The notes under the pieces: generated by a model
Seen by the model: the letters and a program-made list of their open reading frames with translations, nothing else
Database searches by the model: none
What the model was told of the DNA's origin: nothing
In this document: one piece after another, positions 1 through 30,164 of the stretch
Layout of the letters: every line of letters starts with the position of its first letter
Position numbering within the stretch: position 1 is the first letter of the stretch
Translations under genes and position numbers: made by a program
NCBI GenBank assembly: GCA_014773175.1
Contig: VXCM01003141.1
Coordinates: forward strand, 39,183-103,182
DNA: 64,000 nucleotides
Origin: Lucifuga dentata
Taxonomy: Eukaryota; Chordata; Actinopteri; Ophidiiformes; Bythitidae
Direction: 5' to 3'

Positions 1-56
1 CTGATGAGCAGCACCACCAGCATCACGTAGGGGAATGTGGCTGTGAAACATGCTAC
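1..56 (-). CDS. SLC6-family transporter, partial exon (runs off left edge)
   Basis: On the minus strand this exon begins after a tgcttttaag acceptor (first base at 56) and reads VACFTATFPYVMLVVLLI before leaving the window. The FTATFPYxMLVxLLI stretch is characteristic of a transmembrane helix in SLC6 Na+/Cl--dependent transporters of the GABA/taurine/betaine/creatine branch. The reading frame continues in phase from the exon at 148-280. The usual VVYFTAT is VACFTAT here, a small oddity. The subfamily member cannot be fixed from this fragment. Confidence 0.8.
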
Positions 57-147
57 CTTAAAAGCACAAATTACAGATTATTTGTTCCAGTGCCTACTTG
101 ATATTCATATTGGAATTATTGGCTTGCTTTTGGACAATGTTTCTGAC

Positions 148-280
148 CTTTCCAGAGGATCTGACACCTTTCCAGATGCAGAAGTAGCAGAACACCCAGC
201 AGGCCAGAAGACACAAGGCCAGCTCCCATCTAACGCTGCCCAGCTCCTCAATGCCTGCAGACATGCCCAGCACCCTCCGT
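148..280 (-). CDS. SLC6-family transporter, internal exon
   Basis: The 133-nt exon on the minus strand is bounded by a tttccctcag acceptor (exon starts at 280) and an AAG/GTCAGA donor (ends at 148). It encodes [20 protein letters not shown] then [20 protein letters not shown] then SSGK. This matches the end of extracellular loop 2 and the following transmembrane segment of plasma-membrane SLC6 symporters, which take up GABA, taurine, betaine or creatine with Na+ and Cl-. There are no stops and both splice sites are intact. Upstream exons encoding TM1-3 were looked for to the right and not found before kif5b. The gene may have a very long intron, or this may be a partial copy. Confidence 0.85.
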
Positions 281-956
281 CTGAGGGAAAAGGACATTTA
301 AGTTGTAAGTATAGTGTGATACAACATGTTGAACAGGACCAATGTCATTTATAGATGACATAGTAACTGTCAAGGTTTCACTTAATTTATGGATTATTTC
401 AGTTAACAGCAGCTGGTGGCAATTTGATGTGCTGATTTTTAACGTTTTTATTTTTTTTTAAAGGTACAATCTGAAATCCAGATATAAATACAAGGGTCAC
501 CCCCTTACCAGAAATAAAAAGACAGGATTAGAACCTTCCATCTTTTAATACAAAGACTAACACCAGATTTTCTTTGATGCCCTTAAAGTCAAGTCATGTT
601 TATTTGTAGCCCAGCATCAATGCAACGTCTCAAAGGGCTTTTTAGATCCACACATTAACAGTTCCTGACCAGGCTAAGCTCTCTAAGAAGACGAGGAAAA
701 GCTCCCTAAAAAAACCTTATTATGCAAGGAAAAATGGAAGAAACCTCTGGAGAGGCAATTCAAAGAAAGATTTCCCCTCCTCAAACGACTACAGTAAGAG
801 CTGTAGGTGGGGAAGCAGACGTATTACAAAAACCTAAAAACAATGAAACATTAGAATATACATGAAATACAAAAACAGCAAATAAGAAGAAAACCATGTC
901 AAAATGAAGTAATACAAATATAAGAAACAGAATAAAATAGCTCATAGAAAAAAGAC

Positions 957-992
<36 letters not shown>

Positions 993-2439
993 CAAAGGTT
1001 TCTGTTAAAGATCAGTTAACATGATTAAATCAGCCTATATTTTTTGATTATGATGAGTTGACAAACACAGAATGATGATTTTTCAACAGTAAGACAATAC
1101 TATATGTGTGACTTTAGCTTAAATTTATACAATCGAAAAACCTGGGGATTAAAACTGAACCTCTTACCTTACTTACTCTTGTAAATGTATGCACAATTAA
1201 AGACATTTTTTGCAGAAAAGGTCTCACAGTGTGATAAAAAAAAAAAAAAACCTGGATGATATGCAGCATTTAAAACAGCAGGAGAGGAAGAGCAACACTG
1301 GAAATATTTTTAACAAGATTAAATGATGCTAACGTACATTAATGAGGTACGTATTAGGCATTTTGCTGCATTTCCACTCATGGAACACCGTGATTAATGT
1401 CTAAAACGTGACACAGTATATTTACATTTCAGAACAGGGAACAGAATATAGGCTCACTCCCAGAACTCCGTTGCAGCAGAGGTGGTGGTGTTTAATACGG
1501 TCTGATTTGCTGCAGAATTCCACATCTGAAGTCCAAGACAGTTTGCTATTTTGGAGGGGAAAAGGTTTTGCACTGGTAAATTACTGAATCCATAAAACAT
1601 GGCTATAATTGACTCCTGGCTTAATATATGAATGAGTTTATGAAGTTCGGTTACCAGCAGGAAGAGATGTCCTCTTCAAAGTTGCCCATCCCTAGTTTAT
1701 TTAAATATGCGGCCATGATTTAGTTTGTCTGGCTGCAACTTTTGCTATTGTTTTCCTCTGCATTGTTCTGCAGTAGAGCACGGAAGATTTATGAGAGGTT
1801 CCAGTACTCCTGAAAATGTCCCAAGCACTGATGTTGGCAGATAATCAGCATCATTCTCACTTTTTCCCTCAAAATAATGACTTTATTCTTGAATATTAAG
1901 ACTTTTTTTTTTTTTAAATACTACTTTGTTGTCATTGTATTACATTTGTTTCTCAAACTATTACAATTTTATTCTCAAAATCATTTCTGCAGGAGTGGCT
2001 GTAAGGCATTCTGTGAACTTTCAAAGCTTTGTGTCTGACTCTGCCTTCAATGATGCAGCAGTTCTCTGCTCTTTTCCCCAGTAGGTTAAACGTCCAAAAA
2101 CACCTTCCGTTAGCTACACATCTCCTATAAACTATACAACAATCTTTTTTAAGTTGTAACTTAGGACTGAATGTATATATTGATGGCAAAAACAAAAAAA
2201 AAACAAAAGTTAAAAATTGCAAGATGAAAAGGCAACCTTAAACTTAACCTCAACTTTGACTTAATTTTCCTCGAAGGGAGATTCTTCTTGTGACAAAGTG
2301 AAACATAAAATGCACAAAAATGTGGGGATAAAACAAAGTATACATATAATGTGTGTAAAATCTGACTGCATATCACATTAACACACTATTGGCTACATAT
2401 TAACCCATGATTTTATATATGAAGGACAACTGAGCATCT
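281..2439. other. intergenic or SLC6 intron sequence without recognised gene
   Basis: AT-rich sequence without exon-like segments. About 590-800 resembles the antisense 3' part of a fish retroposon (a stretch reading ggaagaaacctctggagag), but it is too degraded to classify. A perfect (AG)n tract occupies 961-989. The open frames here are short and lack coding character. Confidence 0.5.
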
Positions 2440-3541
2440 AAGGCAAGGCAGCTTTATTTGTAGAGCACATTTCATACACTGGGCAACTCAAAGTGCTTTA
2501 CAGAGTAATAAAAAACATAGCAAAAATAAAAGATTTACATTTAAAAGGAGCTGAAGTACAGAGAAGCGGGTACAAAGGAAAAAATACTTAAAACTAAATG
2601 ATTTACAAATTTAAAAAGACAAAAAGTGCAGACAAGAGGTGCAGAGATCTAACAATTAAGGTGAAAAATATTTAAAAAATTAATTTATAAATAAGTTTGT
2701 AGTCATTACGAGGTAGAATAGGCGGTATAAAATAGGAAAATTTTTAGCTTTGACTTAAAAATTGTCAGAGTCGGAGCTTGTCTGATATCCTCTGGGAGGT
2801 TTTTCCATGTCTGCGTTGCATGATAACAAAACGCTGCTTCAGCATGTTTTGTTCTAACTCTTGGGTCAGCCAGAGGGCCAGCCCCAGATGTCCTAAAGCT
2901 CCTAGAAGGTTCATATGGCACAAGCATATCAGAGATGTATGAGGCCCATTGCCACAGAGTGATTTATAGACAATCAACAGGATTTTGATATTGATTCTCT
3001 GCAGGACTGGTAGCCAATGTAAGGATTTTAAAACTGGTGTAATGTGGTCATATTTCCTCGTTTTTGTCAGGACCCTGGCAGCAGGGTTCTGAATAAGTTG
3101 GAGTTGCCGAAGACCTTGTTTTGAAAGGCCTGTAAACAGACTATTGCACTGGAAATAAAGGCTAGGGTAAGCCTTTCAAGGTCTTGCTTAGACATTATTC
3201 CTCTAACTCTTGCAATATTTTAAAAATGGTAATAAGCTGATGAAGTTGCAGATTTGATGTGGCTGTTATGTGAAATTTAAATCTGAGTCCAGGATAACAC
3301 CAAGATTTCAGACTTGACTCTTAGTTATGAGAGAGAGGGAGTCAAGATGAGAGCTAACACTGTTTCTTTTCGTGTTCCAAAGACATTTATGTTGGTCTTA
3401 TCTCTATTTAGTTGGAGAAAATTTTGCCGCATCCAGCCATTAATTTGTTTGAGGCAGTGATAAAGAGATTCAACAGGCCCATAATCACCTGATGTAAGTG
3501 ATATATATATTTGCGTGTCATCTGCATAATTATGGTAGGCT
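2440..3541 (-). mobile_element. L2-like LINE remnant, 3' part of ORF2
   Basis: Read on the minus strand, 3401-3560 translates to a reverse transcriptase palm segment with the catalytic YADD box (NYADDTQIYISL) followed by QINGWMRQNFLQLNRDKTN. The 2706-2927 part gives LLVPYEPSRSFRTSGAG-like and WKNLPEDIRQAPTLTIFKSK, the C-terminal signature of fish L2/Maui-type LINEs. Stops and frameshifts show it is dead. The right side is interrupted by the RTE-like insertion at 3559-4257; the older LINE resumes at 4275. Confidence 0.75.
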
Positions 3542-3558
3542 ACTTGATTATTTTGTAT
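3542..3558. repeat. target-site duplication, left copy
   Basis: The 17-base sequence acttgattattttgtat here is repeated exactly at 4258-4274 around the RTE-like insertion. It restores the interrupted L2-like LINE when collapsed. Confidence 0.85.
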
Positions 3559-4257
3559 ATGAAGGTTAGCCGCAGCAAGACAGAATACATGGCTGTGAAT
3601 GAGAGGGACTCAAGTGGAATGGTGAGGTTACAGGGAATAGAGATAAAGAAGGTGGAGGATTTTAAGTACTTAGGGTCCACAGTCCAGAGCAATGGAGAGT
3701 GTGGAAAAGAGGTGAAGAAACGTGTGCAAGCAGGTTGGAATGGGTGGAGAAAAGTGTCAGGTGTGATGTGTGACAAAAGAGTCTCGGCAAGAATGAAAGG
3801 AAAGGTGTACAAAACGGTGGTGAGACCAGCGATGTTGTATGGCTTAGAGACAGTGGCACTGAGGAAAAGACAGGAGGCAGAGCTAGAGGTAGCAGAGACT
3901 AAAATGCTGAGGTTCTCTTTGGGAGTGACGAGGATGGATAGGATCAGGAACGAGTACATCAGAGGGACAGCGCATGTTAGATGTTTTGGAGATAAAGTCA
4001 GAGAGGCCAGACTGAGATGGTTTGGACATGTACAGAGGAGGGATAGTGAACATATCGGTAGAAGGATGCTGAGGTTGGAACTGCCAGGCAGGAGGCCTAG
4101 AGGAAGACCAAAGAGGAGATTTATGGATGTAGTGAAAGAGGACATGAAGTTAGTTGGTGTGAGAGAAGAGGAGGCAGAGGATAGGGTTAGATGGAGGCAG
4201 ATGATTCGCTGTGGTGACCCCTGAAGGGAAAGCCGAAAGGAAAAGAAGAAGAAGAAG
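3559..4257 (+). mobile_element. 5'-truncated RTE-like LINE insertion
   Basis: An open frame runs from about 3560 to 4224 and encodes only the C-terminal part of a LINE ORF2. Recognisable pieces include VEDFKYLGSTVQSNGECGKE, WRKVSGVMCDKRVSARMKGK, VVRPAMLYGLE, RLRWFGHVQRRD and PGRRPRGRPKRRFMDV, a signature of RTE-like fish LINEs. The open frame is uninterrupted, so the insertion is fairly young. The 3' end carries a short purine tail of GAA repeats (4243-4257). It is flanked by a 17-bp target-site duplication. The catalytic RT core is missing, so it cannot move by itself. Confidence 0.85.
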
Positions 4258-4274
4258 ACTTGATTATTTTGTAT
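4258..4274. repeat. target-site duplication, right copy
   Basis: Exact second copy of the 17 bases at 3542-3558, directly after the GAA-rich tail of the LINE. Confidence 0.85.
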
Positions 4275-4305
4275 GATTTGGCTATGATCTAACAGTGTAA
4301 TAAAG
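4275..4305 (-). mobile_element. L2-like LINE remnant resumes
   Basis: On the minus strand this short piece reads LLDHSQI and, joined across the collapsed duplication, continues IQNNQVAYHNYADD. It is therefore the upstream side of the same L2-like element. Confidence 0.55.
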
Positions 4306-4888
4306 GAATTCCTTATCTTGTTGAAATGGACTTTTATAGTCTTTCAATAGTACAACCCTCTGAAATCACCATCTCAGTAAAAAACACAAGAAAATTCAGG
4401 CAATTTAGCATAAAAATGATCTTATTGGCCACTTTAGCTACACTGTTCTTGTTATGCGTAGAATGATTTCCAAACCAAATAATGGCAGAACTATGTAAAA
4501 TTCACACACAAAACTAAGAAAAACCAGCTGCTGTGTGTAGACTTTGGAAGTTGCAAGGTGAGTTTGCGTCAAATTCAAATATACTGAGGAAACAGCTTGA
4601 GGGAATGAAGGTGTTATGTAAGTATTTTGAGAGGCAAACAAGCAAACAGTTCAGGCAGTTCAAACTTGCTGAAACTCTCCAGTGATATGAATGAAGTATG
4701 TCTGGCAGAGTCTGAAGAAAACAAATAACAGTCCAGTTTCATGTAATATAAAGCTTTTTTATATAACATGAATTTTTTTATTTTTAATGCAAAATAGTGA
4801 AACTGATTATCATGGTAGACCGATTATGACCGTGGTGAGACAGTAGAATAGACAGTCTGATTACAATTGCTGGTAAAATTCGTTTTAA
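4306..4888. other. intergenic sequence, nothing recognised
   Basis: AT-rich sequence with no exon, RNA gene or repeat structure that I can support. Confidence 0.5.
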
Positions 4889-5625
4889 CCCTCCTATTAT
4901 GTCAAAAAAAGTGACATTCATTATGTTGCGGGTCAAATTGACCTGTACAGTTTAAATACACTCAAACACATAAAGAATCAGCTCAAAAAAGCAAAAATTG
5001 CAGCTAGTTTCACTCTGACCAGGTCTGGTATCACGGTTAGCAAAGTGAATGACCTGAGAAATTATGTGGAATTCTTCCAGAGACATTGTTGCCCGAAATA
5101 TTGGTGCTCCATTCTCTTCATCCTCCCATAGACTGGCAGTTGCTTCTCCATTTGACTTGTACACCTACACCCAGGTAATATCAGCAATCCAATGTATGCA
5201 TTCAAGTCAGTCTGATCCAGAGGCTTCAATTTCTCTTGAAACACATGGCTCCCCTTCAAACTGGTCATGTCCACTATCATTTTCTCAATTGGTTGTGGTA
5301 TAATAGCTCAAATGCTGGTTTTATGTCAGCAAATCGTGTCGCTCCTGGAACCATTTTGATGATTTTGGAAGCTGACAGTCTGCCTTGACTTTGTTGTGGT
5401 GAAGGTGGCCATTCTATATCACCATCTTTGGATTTCCATGGCACTGCTGCACTTTAAGATGGTTGCTGTGTTCCGTTGTTTTCATCTTGTGGAGGAGAAA
5501 CCAAGGGTCATGACCCTAGATGAGGAAAAGTCATTAAATTTCAGGGAGATAATCAGAGGTAAAGTGGTATTTCATACAACTCAGAAGTGGAAATGGGTCA
5601 AACTGACCTGCAACTAATAGAAGGG
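4889..5625 (-). mobile_element. piggyBac-derived element, internally deleted
   Basis: The left end is TTAA (4885-4888) then CCCTCCTATTA. The right end is TAATAGAAGGG (to 5625), so the two ends are inverted repeats of the piggyBac type. The minus strand between 4952 and 5280 encodes transposase-like text in two frames: KPLDQTDLNAYIGLLIL, and EATASLWEDEENGAPIFRAT followed by MSLEEFHIISQVIHF. This is the domain just before the catalytic core of PGBD4-like transposases. Frameshifts and the 0.74-kb length show a dead relic. The right-hand TTAA has decayed. Confidence 0.8.
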
Positions 5626-6900
5626 ACTGGTCTGACATGGTAATTCCAAGTTTGGTGTTGGGTTTGGTGGAGGTAAATGGTCGTGAACTGCACTGGCATT
5701 GGGAAATGTCTGTTGTTTGGAGATGAGAGAAAGGTTATGTACAATTTCATGCTGCTGTCTTGGCCAGGTCTCTTCTGAAAAAGATTTTTTTTTTTTTTTA
5801 AATCTCAATGAGACTTACCTGGTTAAATAAAAGTAAAAAAATAACTTAAAAAAAATAAAGGATGCTTTTGATACATCTAGGTGTCTTTCTGGTGCCACAT
5901 GGTCTGTTAGCTGTGGTGTGTGTGTGATACCTCTGTTCCTACTGGAGTGTGATGACCCGCTTGGACTTTGATTAATCACTTCCTGTTTTATTTTGTAGGC
6001 TGTTCAGTTAGCTTTGCTTCTGCTCTTTGTTTAGTTTCCTGCCAGTTTCCTGCATCACCTGTGTTCTATCATAATCACTTACCACAGTAGAACCTAGTAG
6101 AACCTGCTCCCAGTTGATAGATTGTCTTTGTACTCCCTGTAGTCGAGCATTCCAGCTAATTCTTTCTGTGATTCTCCTTGTATGATCTCAGCCTGTTTCT
6201 GACTCAGCTTTAGTCTGATTTTCTGCCTGTTTTGGATGCATCGTATATTTTTAATTTTTGGACTGTTTCTGGTTTTCCCCTATTGCCTGCTTCCTGTCTG
6301 CTCTGATCGCCTCGCTGACTGCCTGTCTGTGTTTTGACCTCTGACTCCTGTTGCCTTCATTAAAGCTGTGGATTTTGGACTTGATTCAGTGTTTGTCTGA
6401 TCCTTGCGTTTGAATCGTTTCAGGTCTCAAGTCGTTAGCTACAAAACATAGAACACTAGATGAAAATGTGTTTTTTGCTGACCTCCAGTGGTTGAAGTTG
6501 AAATAATTAGGTATTTTACAGTATTATTGTGTTAAATTATTCGTTTTTGCACACCATTTAAGCAGGCCTATGATACAATACATCAGTTATAATATTAAAA
6601 CTTATTACATATAAGAAAAATTGCTGTTATGTTACAGATTCAATAGTATTATTATTATTTTATTACCTTATGAACTAAATTTCCCTCAAATTACCACATT
6701 ATGGTCAATTATTAATTGTAATTTTTTTTCTATTAACACTAAACTTACATGAAAAACAAAATAAAATTCAAATTTTAATCACTTCAGTCAGCAATACTGC
6801 CTTTTTGTGATGTTACAGGTCTGGACAGAGGCTGGCTTCAGGAAGCCTTCATGTCCTGGGAAGCTATAGTGATAACAAAAGCAACAAGTTGTGTATGACT
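5626..6900. other. intergenic; degenerate interspersed repeats
   Basis: About 5785-5840 (T-run, then tctcaatgagacttacct and ggttaaataaa) resembles a common fish retroposon 3' tail. About 5950-6440 is a C/T-rich stretch ending in attaaagctgtggattttgg that looks like a dispersed repeat of unknown class. No gene was recognised. Confidence 0.35.
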
Positions 6901-7421
6901 TTAAAGGACCATACTGGTGATTTTGCATGTTTGAGTCCAATAAATACAACCCACATACACAACTGCCAGCCAGTTTCCAAAACATGCTACTGGAATGGTA
7001 AATTTTAACTTATACAATCAATACTTTAAACGTGTATGAGATAGGTAATCCATCACAGCCAACAAGATATGTATTACTTTTTTTTCTTTTGGGGGGGAGG
7101 GGGTTACTTAATTTAACTGATCCAAAAGCTACACAGAAGAAAATGTATGTCACCGCCAGGGAATATAGTCCCACACGAAGATGGCTTTTAACCGAGAAAT
7201 TAAAATGACCATGCCTTCTATACTTGTGCATAAGTGTTAGCAGGTGAAATACTGAATTTTAAAGTGGCTGTAACACCTGAACATTAGATTTTGAAATATA
7301 AGGGGATTTGGAAAAACACTTAAAAAAAACTATGGTTTTAGGTTTTGGATCAGTAATGTAATGTGTACGCAGGTAGTATTTATTTGGCTCAAACATGCTA
7401 AAGCACAGGTATGTCCTTTAA
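6901..7421. mobile_element. TTAA-flanked MITE, copy A
   Basis: Begins TTAAAGGACCATACTGGTGA and ends GGTATGTCCTTTAA, an inverted repeat with TTAA at both ends. The internal order (ctactggaa... then taggtaatccatca...) defines what is called forward orientation here. It belongs to the subfamily with caataaatac after the outer repeat. No coding capacity. Confidence 0.8.
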
Positions 7422-9880
7422 ATAGTAATTTTTGTACATTTTTAAGTATTTTTTTAGTATATAAATGTCTTCACCAATAAATGATATATGTCATGAAATA
7501 AGAAAAATAAAAGATAAATGGCATTCTTTTTTACTTTGCCCTACATACAGTATCGCCTTCCTCTATACCAGTTTCCATTTTATGAGAAGGCTCTTTAATC
7601 CTGTTGACCTTTGACCTCTAGGAACTGCTTTTGGCTCTGTCTGCTAATAGTGGGACCAGCTTTGTTGTTGTACTTGGATTCGTGACTCAGCAACATGGTG
7701 TTACTGTTGATAAGGTGGATGAGTCAGGTATAAGATCTTTAACTGGTCTACAGCTAAATGATTACAAGGCAAAATATAAAAGTACATATAGCTTATCTTT
7801 ATCTTCTCATCTTTCTATACCTTTAATGCACAGGTCCAAGTTTAACCTTCACTGCTTACCCTCAGACATGTATGAAAATTGACTATATTAGGCTCCAACA
7901 TGCAAAATGAATGGTATGGTCCTTTAAGCTCCTAATCAATGTATTAAAATGGTTTCCTTGTGATACTGTTGTTTTTCTATTTTCTCTAAGGTTTAGCAGG
8001 ATTGAAAGGAATATACAAAAGGAGACTGTCGTGATTAAAATTTTAAACTCTTAAAATCCATCCTGAAATGTAGTTGGAACCACTGCAATTCAGTCAAAAC
8101 CAGAGCAATATGAGGTATTTCCTGAATTGGCGAGGAGTCTGCTCAGTCTCTTTACTTAGGAACTGCAGTTAAAAATGACTGCATAGTGATTCACAAAATG
8201 GTATGTTTTCATTCACGTTTATTACATTTATCGTTACTAACCTAATTAAAGCACCGAGTTGCATTTCATATAAAAAAAACTGCTGCACAAATATAATTTA
8301 ATTCATTAATTGTTAATAACATCGTTCTTGTGGAAATTACGTCAACCTCCTGCTCATTCTAAAGCAAAACAAACAGAATTTAGAATGGAGGAGAAAAAGA
8401 GAATAAAATCAGCTCATATTCCTGAACAACCATATTATTAACATTTTATTCTCCAGTCAAGTAGATAATGAACAGTAAACAGTGTGGTCTTTGGGGACTA
8501 GTTACTCAATGGCAACCAGACTACCCTGTTAGCTCACACAGCACCACACCCTTTTACTCCCTCGGCGAAAACACAAGTGGGCCCGTAGAACTGGTATTTG
8601 GATTAGCTAAGCACTCCGCCGTGAAAAAGGATATCCTTCACTGTTTCGGGGAGTGGCAATAGAATGTTCAACCACTTGTGGTTTGCTGTGGCTGCGCTCC
8701 ATTGTGGCATCTGCTGAGTGAGGTCAGACATGATGCATTTTTGTCTCAGAGGTTTCACAGCTGCCATTTCCACAGCAAATAACAAGTGAACCACAGGCTA
8801 CTTATATAATCATAACTGATACAAGTTTAGTTTCAAAATTCCTATAGCTTAACTTCTGTGTTCTTATATTCCCTGAAGTAACTTTACTGATAGATAAAAT
8901 GTTTTGACCTCACATATACAGTATATTCTGTCAGCTTGTTCCTGTGTTCCTAATCTTAACCAGTTTTTAATGGTTGCATCAAATTGAAAATTCTTGACAT
9001 CTAAATTTACATTTCATTGTATTTCATGTTTCATCTTTTACATCCAATTTAAGTAAAATGTAAAGAAAATAAGAATTACTGACTTGTGTTATCGATACTT
9101 TTACTTAATAACATTGTGAGCATTTCCATTTCTGTTTATTGCTGTGTAATCAGATTCTTGTCCATTATTTTTATTCCGTTCTATTCAAAACTTTCAGTCA
9201 GATCAGACCTTTTTTTTTTTTTTTAAANCCTTTTTTTTTTTTTTTAAAGGTAATCAGCTTTGCAACTTTCAACTGGACATACTTAAAATGCTTAGAGAGG
9301 AACATCAGAAATATGTTGTGGCACAAAAGGCTGGGTAATACTAACAAAACGTAATATATTTTCATGACACTGGATGAATTTGCAAATGCCACCACATTAT
9401 AGATAATAGGATAATGTTTTAGGGATGCTGCTTTTGGAGAACATTTATATTAATACTGATATGATCAAGCAGAGAAAAAAGGCAAATTGTGCATTTAATA
9501 AGTCAGAACATTCAAATAACTTCAAATGTGTCAGTGCAGACTTTATAACCAAGAAAAGAACACATTTAGGCTGATCATCATGTTTCTGCAACATTATGGG
9601 TAATATATCTTCCTACATCAAGATATCAGTATTATTATATGGGTTATGGGGTCTTTAAATTGAGCCCCTTTAACCACTTAAAATGTTTTAGACTATAAAT
9701 CATAGCTTGGAATGTTTTACCTGCTTTATTCTGGCCTGTTCAGCAAGCAGATGGTTTCAGAAAATTGAATATATGCCACTGTGCACCATTTTGATACGTC
9801 CAATCGTTTTAGATGTTGATTGACATTTTTGTTTATGTCTGTTAATTATTGAGGATTTATAATGGTAATAGTACACATGG
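7422..9880. other. intergenic sequence upstream of kif5b
   Basis: Apart from the MITE fragment at 7870-7927 and an assembly N inside a T-run (9228), I see no gene or regulatory element I can support. Confidence 0.5.
7870..7927. mobile_element. solo right end of the TTAA-flanked MITE
   Basis: The text tattaggctccaacatgcaa followed by ggtatggtcctttaa matches the right inverted repeat of the family. No convincing left end was found nearby, so this is a fragment. Confidence 0.6.
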
Positions 9881-10229
9881 GAAGGGGAGCGTCGGGGTGA
9901 CGTCATTGTGATCCACATCCACAGCAGTAGGAGGGGTGAGGTGGCTAGCCGCTCATCCACCGGTATCATGGCTTCCTAACACGGGAGGAAGTGNAGGGGT
10001 GAGGTGGCCAGCCGCTCATCCACCGGTATCATGGCTTCCTAACACGGGAGGAAGTGATTTGGAGGAAAACCGGGATTTTTGTTAAATATCAGACACATTA
10101 TCGTCCTTTCCAGAACCCGAGATTGGGACAGAGGGGTCCGGCCTCCCTTTTTGCCCCCCGACGGCCGCCCCTAGGATCCAGGATATAGTTTAATTTTTAT
10201 TGTGAATTTCCGTTCGTAATCGGTGGAAG
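9881..10229 (+). promoter_or_regulatory. kif5b: kif5b 5' UTR and probable promoter region
   Basis: GC content and CpG frequency rise over the surroundings, and the region ends at the kif5b start codon. It lacks a TATA box, as expected for a housekeeping CpG-type promoter. It contains the assembly duplication 9932-10056, so its true length is about 63 bases shorter. The transcription start cannot be placed from sequence. Confidence 0.45.
9932..10056. repeat. assembly duplication around N 9994
   Basis: Bases 9932-9993 and 9995-10056 are the same 62 bases with one difference (ggctagcc versus ggccagcc), separated by one N. This looks like two overlapping contig ends that were not merged. The mismatch may be allelic or a read error. 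Confidence 0.85.
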
Positions 10230-28083
<17,854 letters not shown>

Positions 28084-28915
28084 AGAGCAGCAGGACAGAA
28101 GGATGCAACCATAGAAGAAGCCAATATCATCCCCCTCCCACCCTGACAACCTGTCATTCCATTACAGCAAACAGGCTCCTCGTTGCTGCTTTGGGGCCAC
28201 GAAGGAGGTTCTGAATTATAAATATTATATATATAAATATTCCTGGCCTGTACAGCTCCTGCCCCCCACCCGACCACCACCCACTTCCTCCAATCCTTGT
28301 CATGACTTGTCTCTTTTCTCTTACTGGATATATTAAGAAAAAGACAACAAAATTTAATTTACAAAAAAATATATCGCTCTCATCCACTGAACCAAACGCA
28401 AGTCTTGAGTGCAGCGTTGGCAAGAAAAACCGCACGTAACTCGAATGTGTAGCTTTGGTTTCGTTTGACTTCTGTTTTTCTTTGCATAGTCTGTCGCCAC
28501 CCGTCGTCGTCGTGCGAGTCGTTCTGCACCGTGCCAAGCTGAATGTAACGTAGCAAGATCTGAGAAACAAACAACGAAAAAAAAAAAAAATNAAATGGGG
28601 GGGGGAAGACCCCGCCATGAGAAATGGCTTAACCCTATAGGCTAACCTCTGTCCATTTCATCGTTAGTATTATCAGTTGTTAACCACGTTTTTCTCTGGA
28701 TAGATTTTACGTGCTTCTTTAAAGAATTAAAAACGACAAAAAAAGCTATACGGTTTTGATTCGACTAGATGGCGTTGAGCTCTACTGTTCTGTCCGGTCT
28801 TGTTGTACAGATGTAAAATTGGCGCTACTGAACACGTTTCCCTGAAGAGACACGTGTGGCGTTCAGGGAAGAAAAAAAAGAAGGAACAAAAAAATAAAAG
28901 CCAAGACCTGTGACA
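28084..28915 (+). other. kif5b: kif5b 3' UTR (end uncertain)
   Basis: Sequence after the stop. AATAAA at 28893-28898 is a plausible poly(A) signal; another AATAAA at 30834 could serve a longer form. An assembly N sits at 28592 between an A-run and a G-run. Confidence 0.5.
28893..28898 (+). terminator. kif5b: candidate poly(A) signal of kif5b
   Basis: Canonical AATAAA 810 bases after the stop codon, in an A-rich context. Confidence 0.45.
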
Positions 28916-30133
28916 GTGTACTGTAGATGTATTTAACTAAATACCTGTGGAGGCCATTTTTATCATTAAGTTAAATTAAAACCTATACTCGTTATTGGTG
29001 GCTTCATGAGAAGGATGTAAAGAATGTGGAATGACGGAAGGAAGGAAGAGAATGATCCTGTTAACACAACAAACTTCCACCTTTAGCATAGCTTATGCTA
29101 AGTAGCTAATGTACTGTTTTTGCTGTCTCAGTGGTTCTTAATGCCTGTGTTACTGGATGCTATTTATATCTCTCTGCACATTGGAGCTCATAGGCTGAGA
29201 CGGCCGCTCGATGTTTGTCCTGTCCTCGCTGAGTCGCCGTTACTCACTGACCCGGTGTCCCCTTCACGCATATATTCGCCGCACGTTAGGAACCGTTTGT
29301 AATTCTGATCGATCAGGAACGGATTTTCTTCCCTGACTTGTCGTGTTGATAGATTTATCTTATAAAGGGTGCCTCGCTTTGAAGAAATCCTTTTTTTTGT
29401 TTTTGTACCCCAAACTGTCTCCCTTTTCTTCCCCTTTTTGTTGTTTCGAAATAGATTTAGCACCTGTAACTGTACATGCCCCTTTGGTTGTAAATTTGCC
29501 GAAAGCAAAAACGTGTTTTGCTGGGTTTATGTACTGTATTTCTTTCATCGTTCCATAGATTGATGTGTAGATTGGGAGCATATGTGAAGGAGCACAGTTG
29601 GTGGGGTGTTTGAATGCGTTGAACCCTCGCTGCTGATCAGCCAATCAGAGAGCAGGGTCTCATCGCAGAAAAAACAATGCAGAACAATCTTCTATCATCA
29701 CTTGGACGAAGGGTTTATTTAAATCTAGTCAGGGTGTAGGATTTTGTTTTTTGTTATCTTTGTTGCATTTTTTTAGCATGTTTTCAAAGTCTTTTCATTT
29801 TAATTCCCACCATACATGTTTTTTTTACCCTGTGACACCCCATTGGCAAAGAGCTCGTTGTGATTGTAACCCCAGCATAAGAACTCTAACATCTTGTGCA
29901 AGTGCAATATACTGTAAAATACACTGTATATCAGTCGACCGGCAGGTGTGATGAGGGCGAGTCTTTGCAGCAGCGTCCCCGCCATCTTAAGATGTCTGAC
30001 TAAAACCTGTCATCTTGGAACAGGAAGGTTGGGATTAATAGCACTTCCTCACAAAATCTGCACTCAGAAAACACTCGATATGTGGCTGTTTTTGCTTCCA
30101 AAGCCCTGTAAATGGAATTTTTTGTGACTGTTG

Positions 30134-30164
<31 letters not shown>

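Noticed and set aside
3540..4145. 201-codon minus-strand ORF
   Set aside because: It is the antisense shadow of the RTE-like LINE frame, which has recognisable protein motifs on the plus strand.
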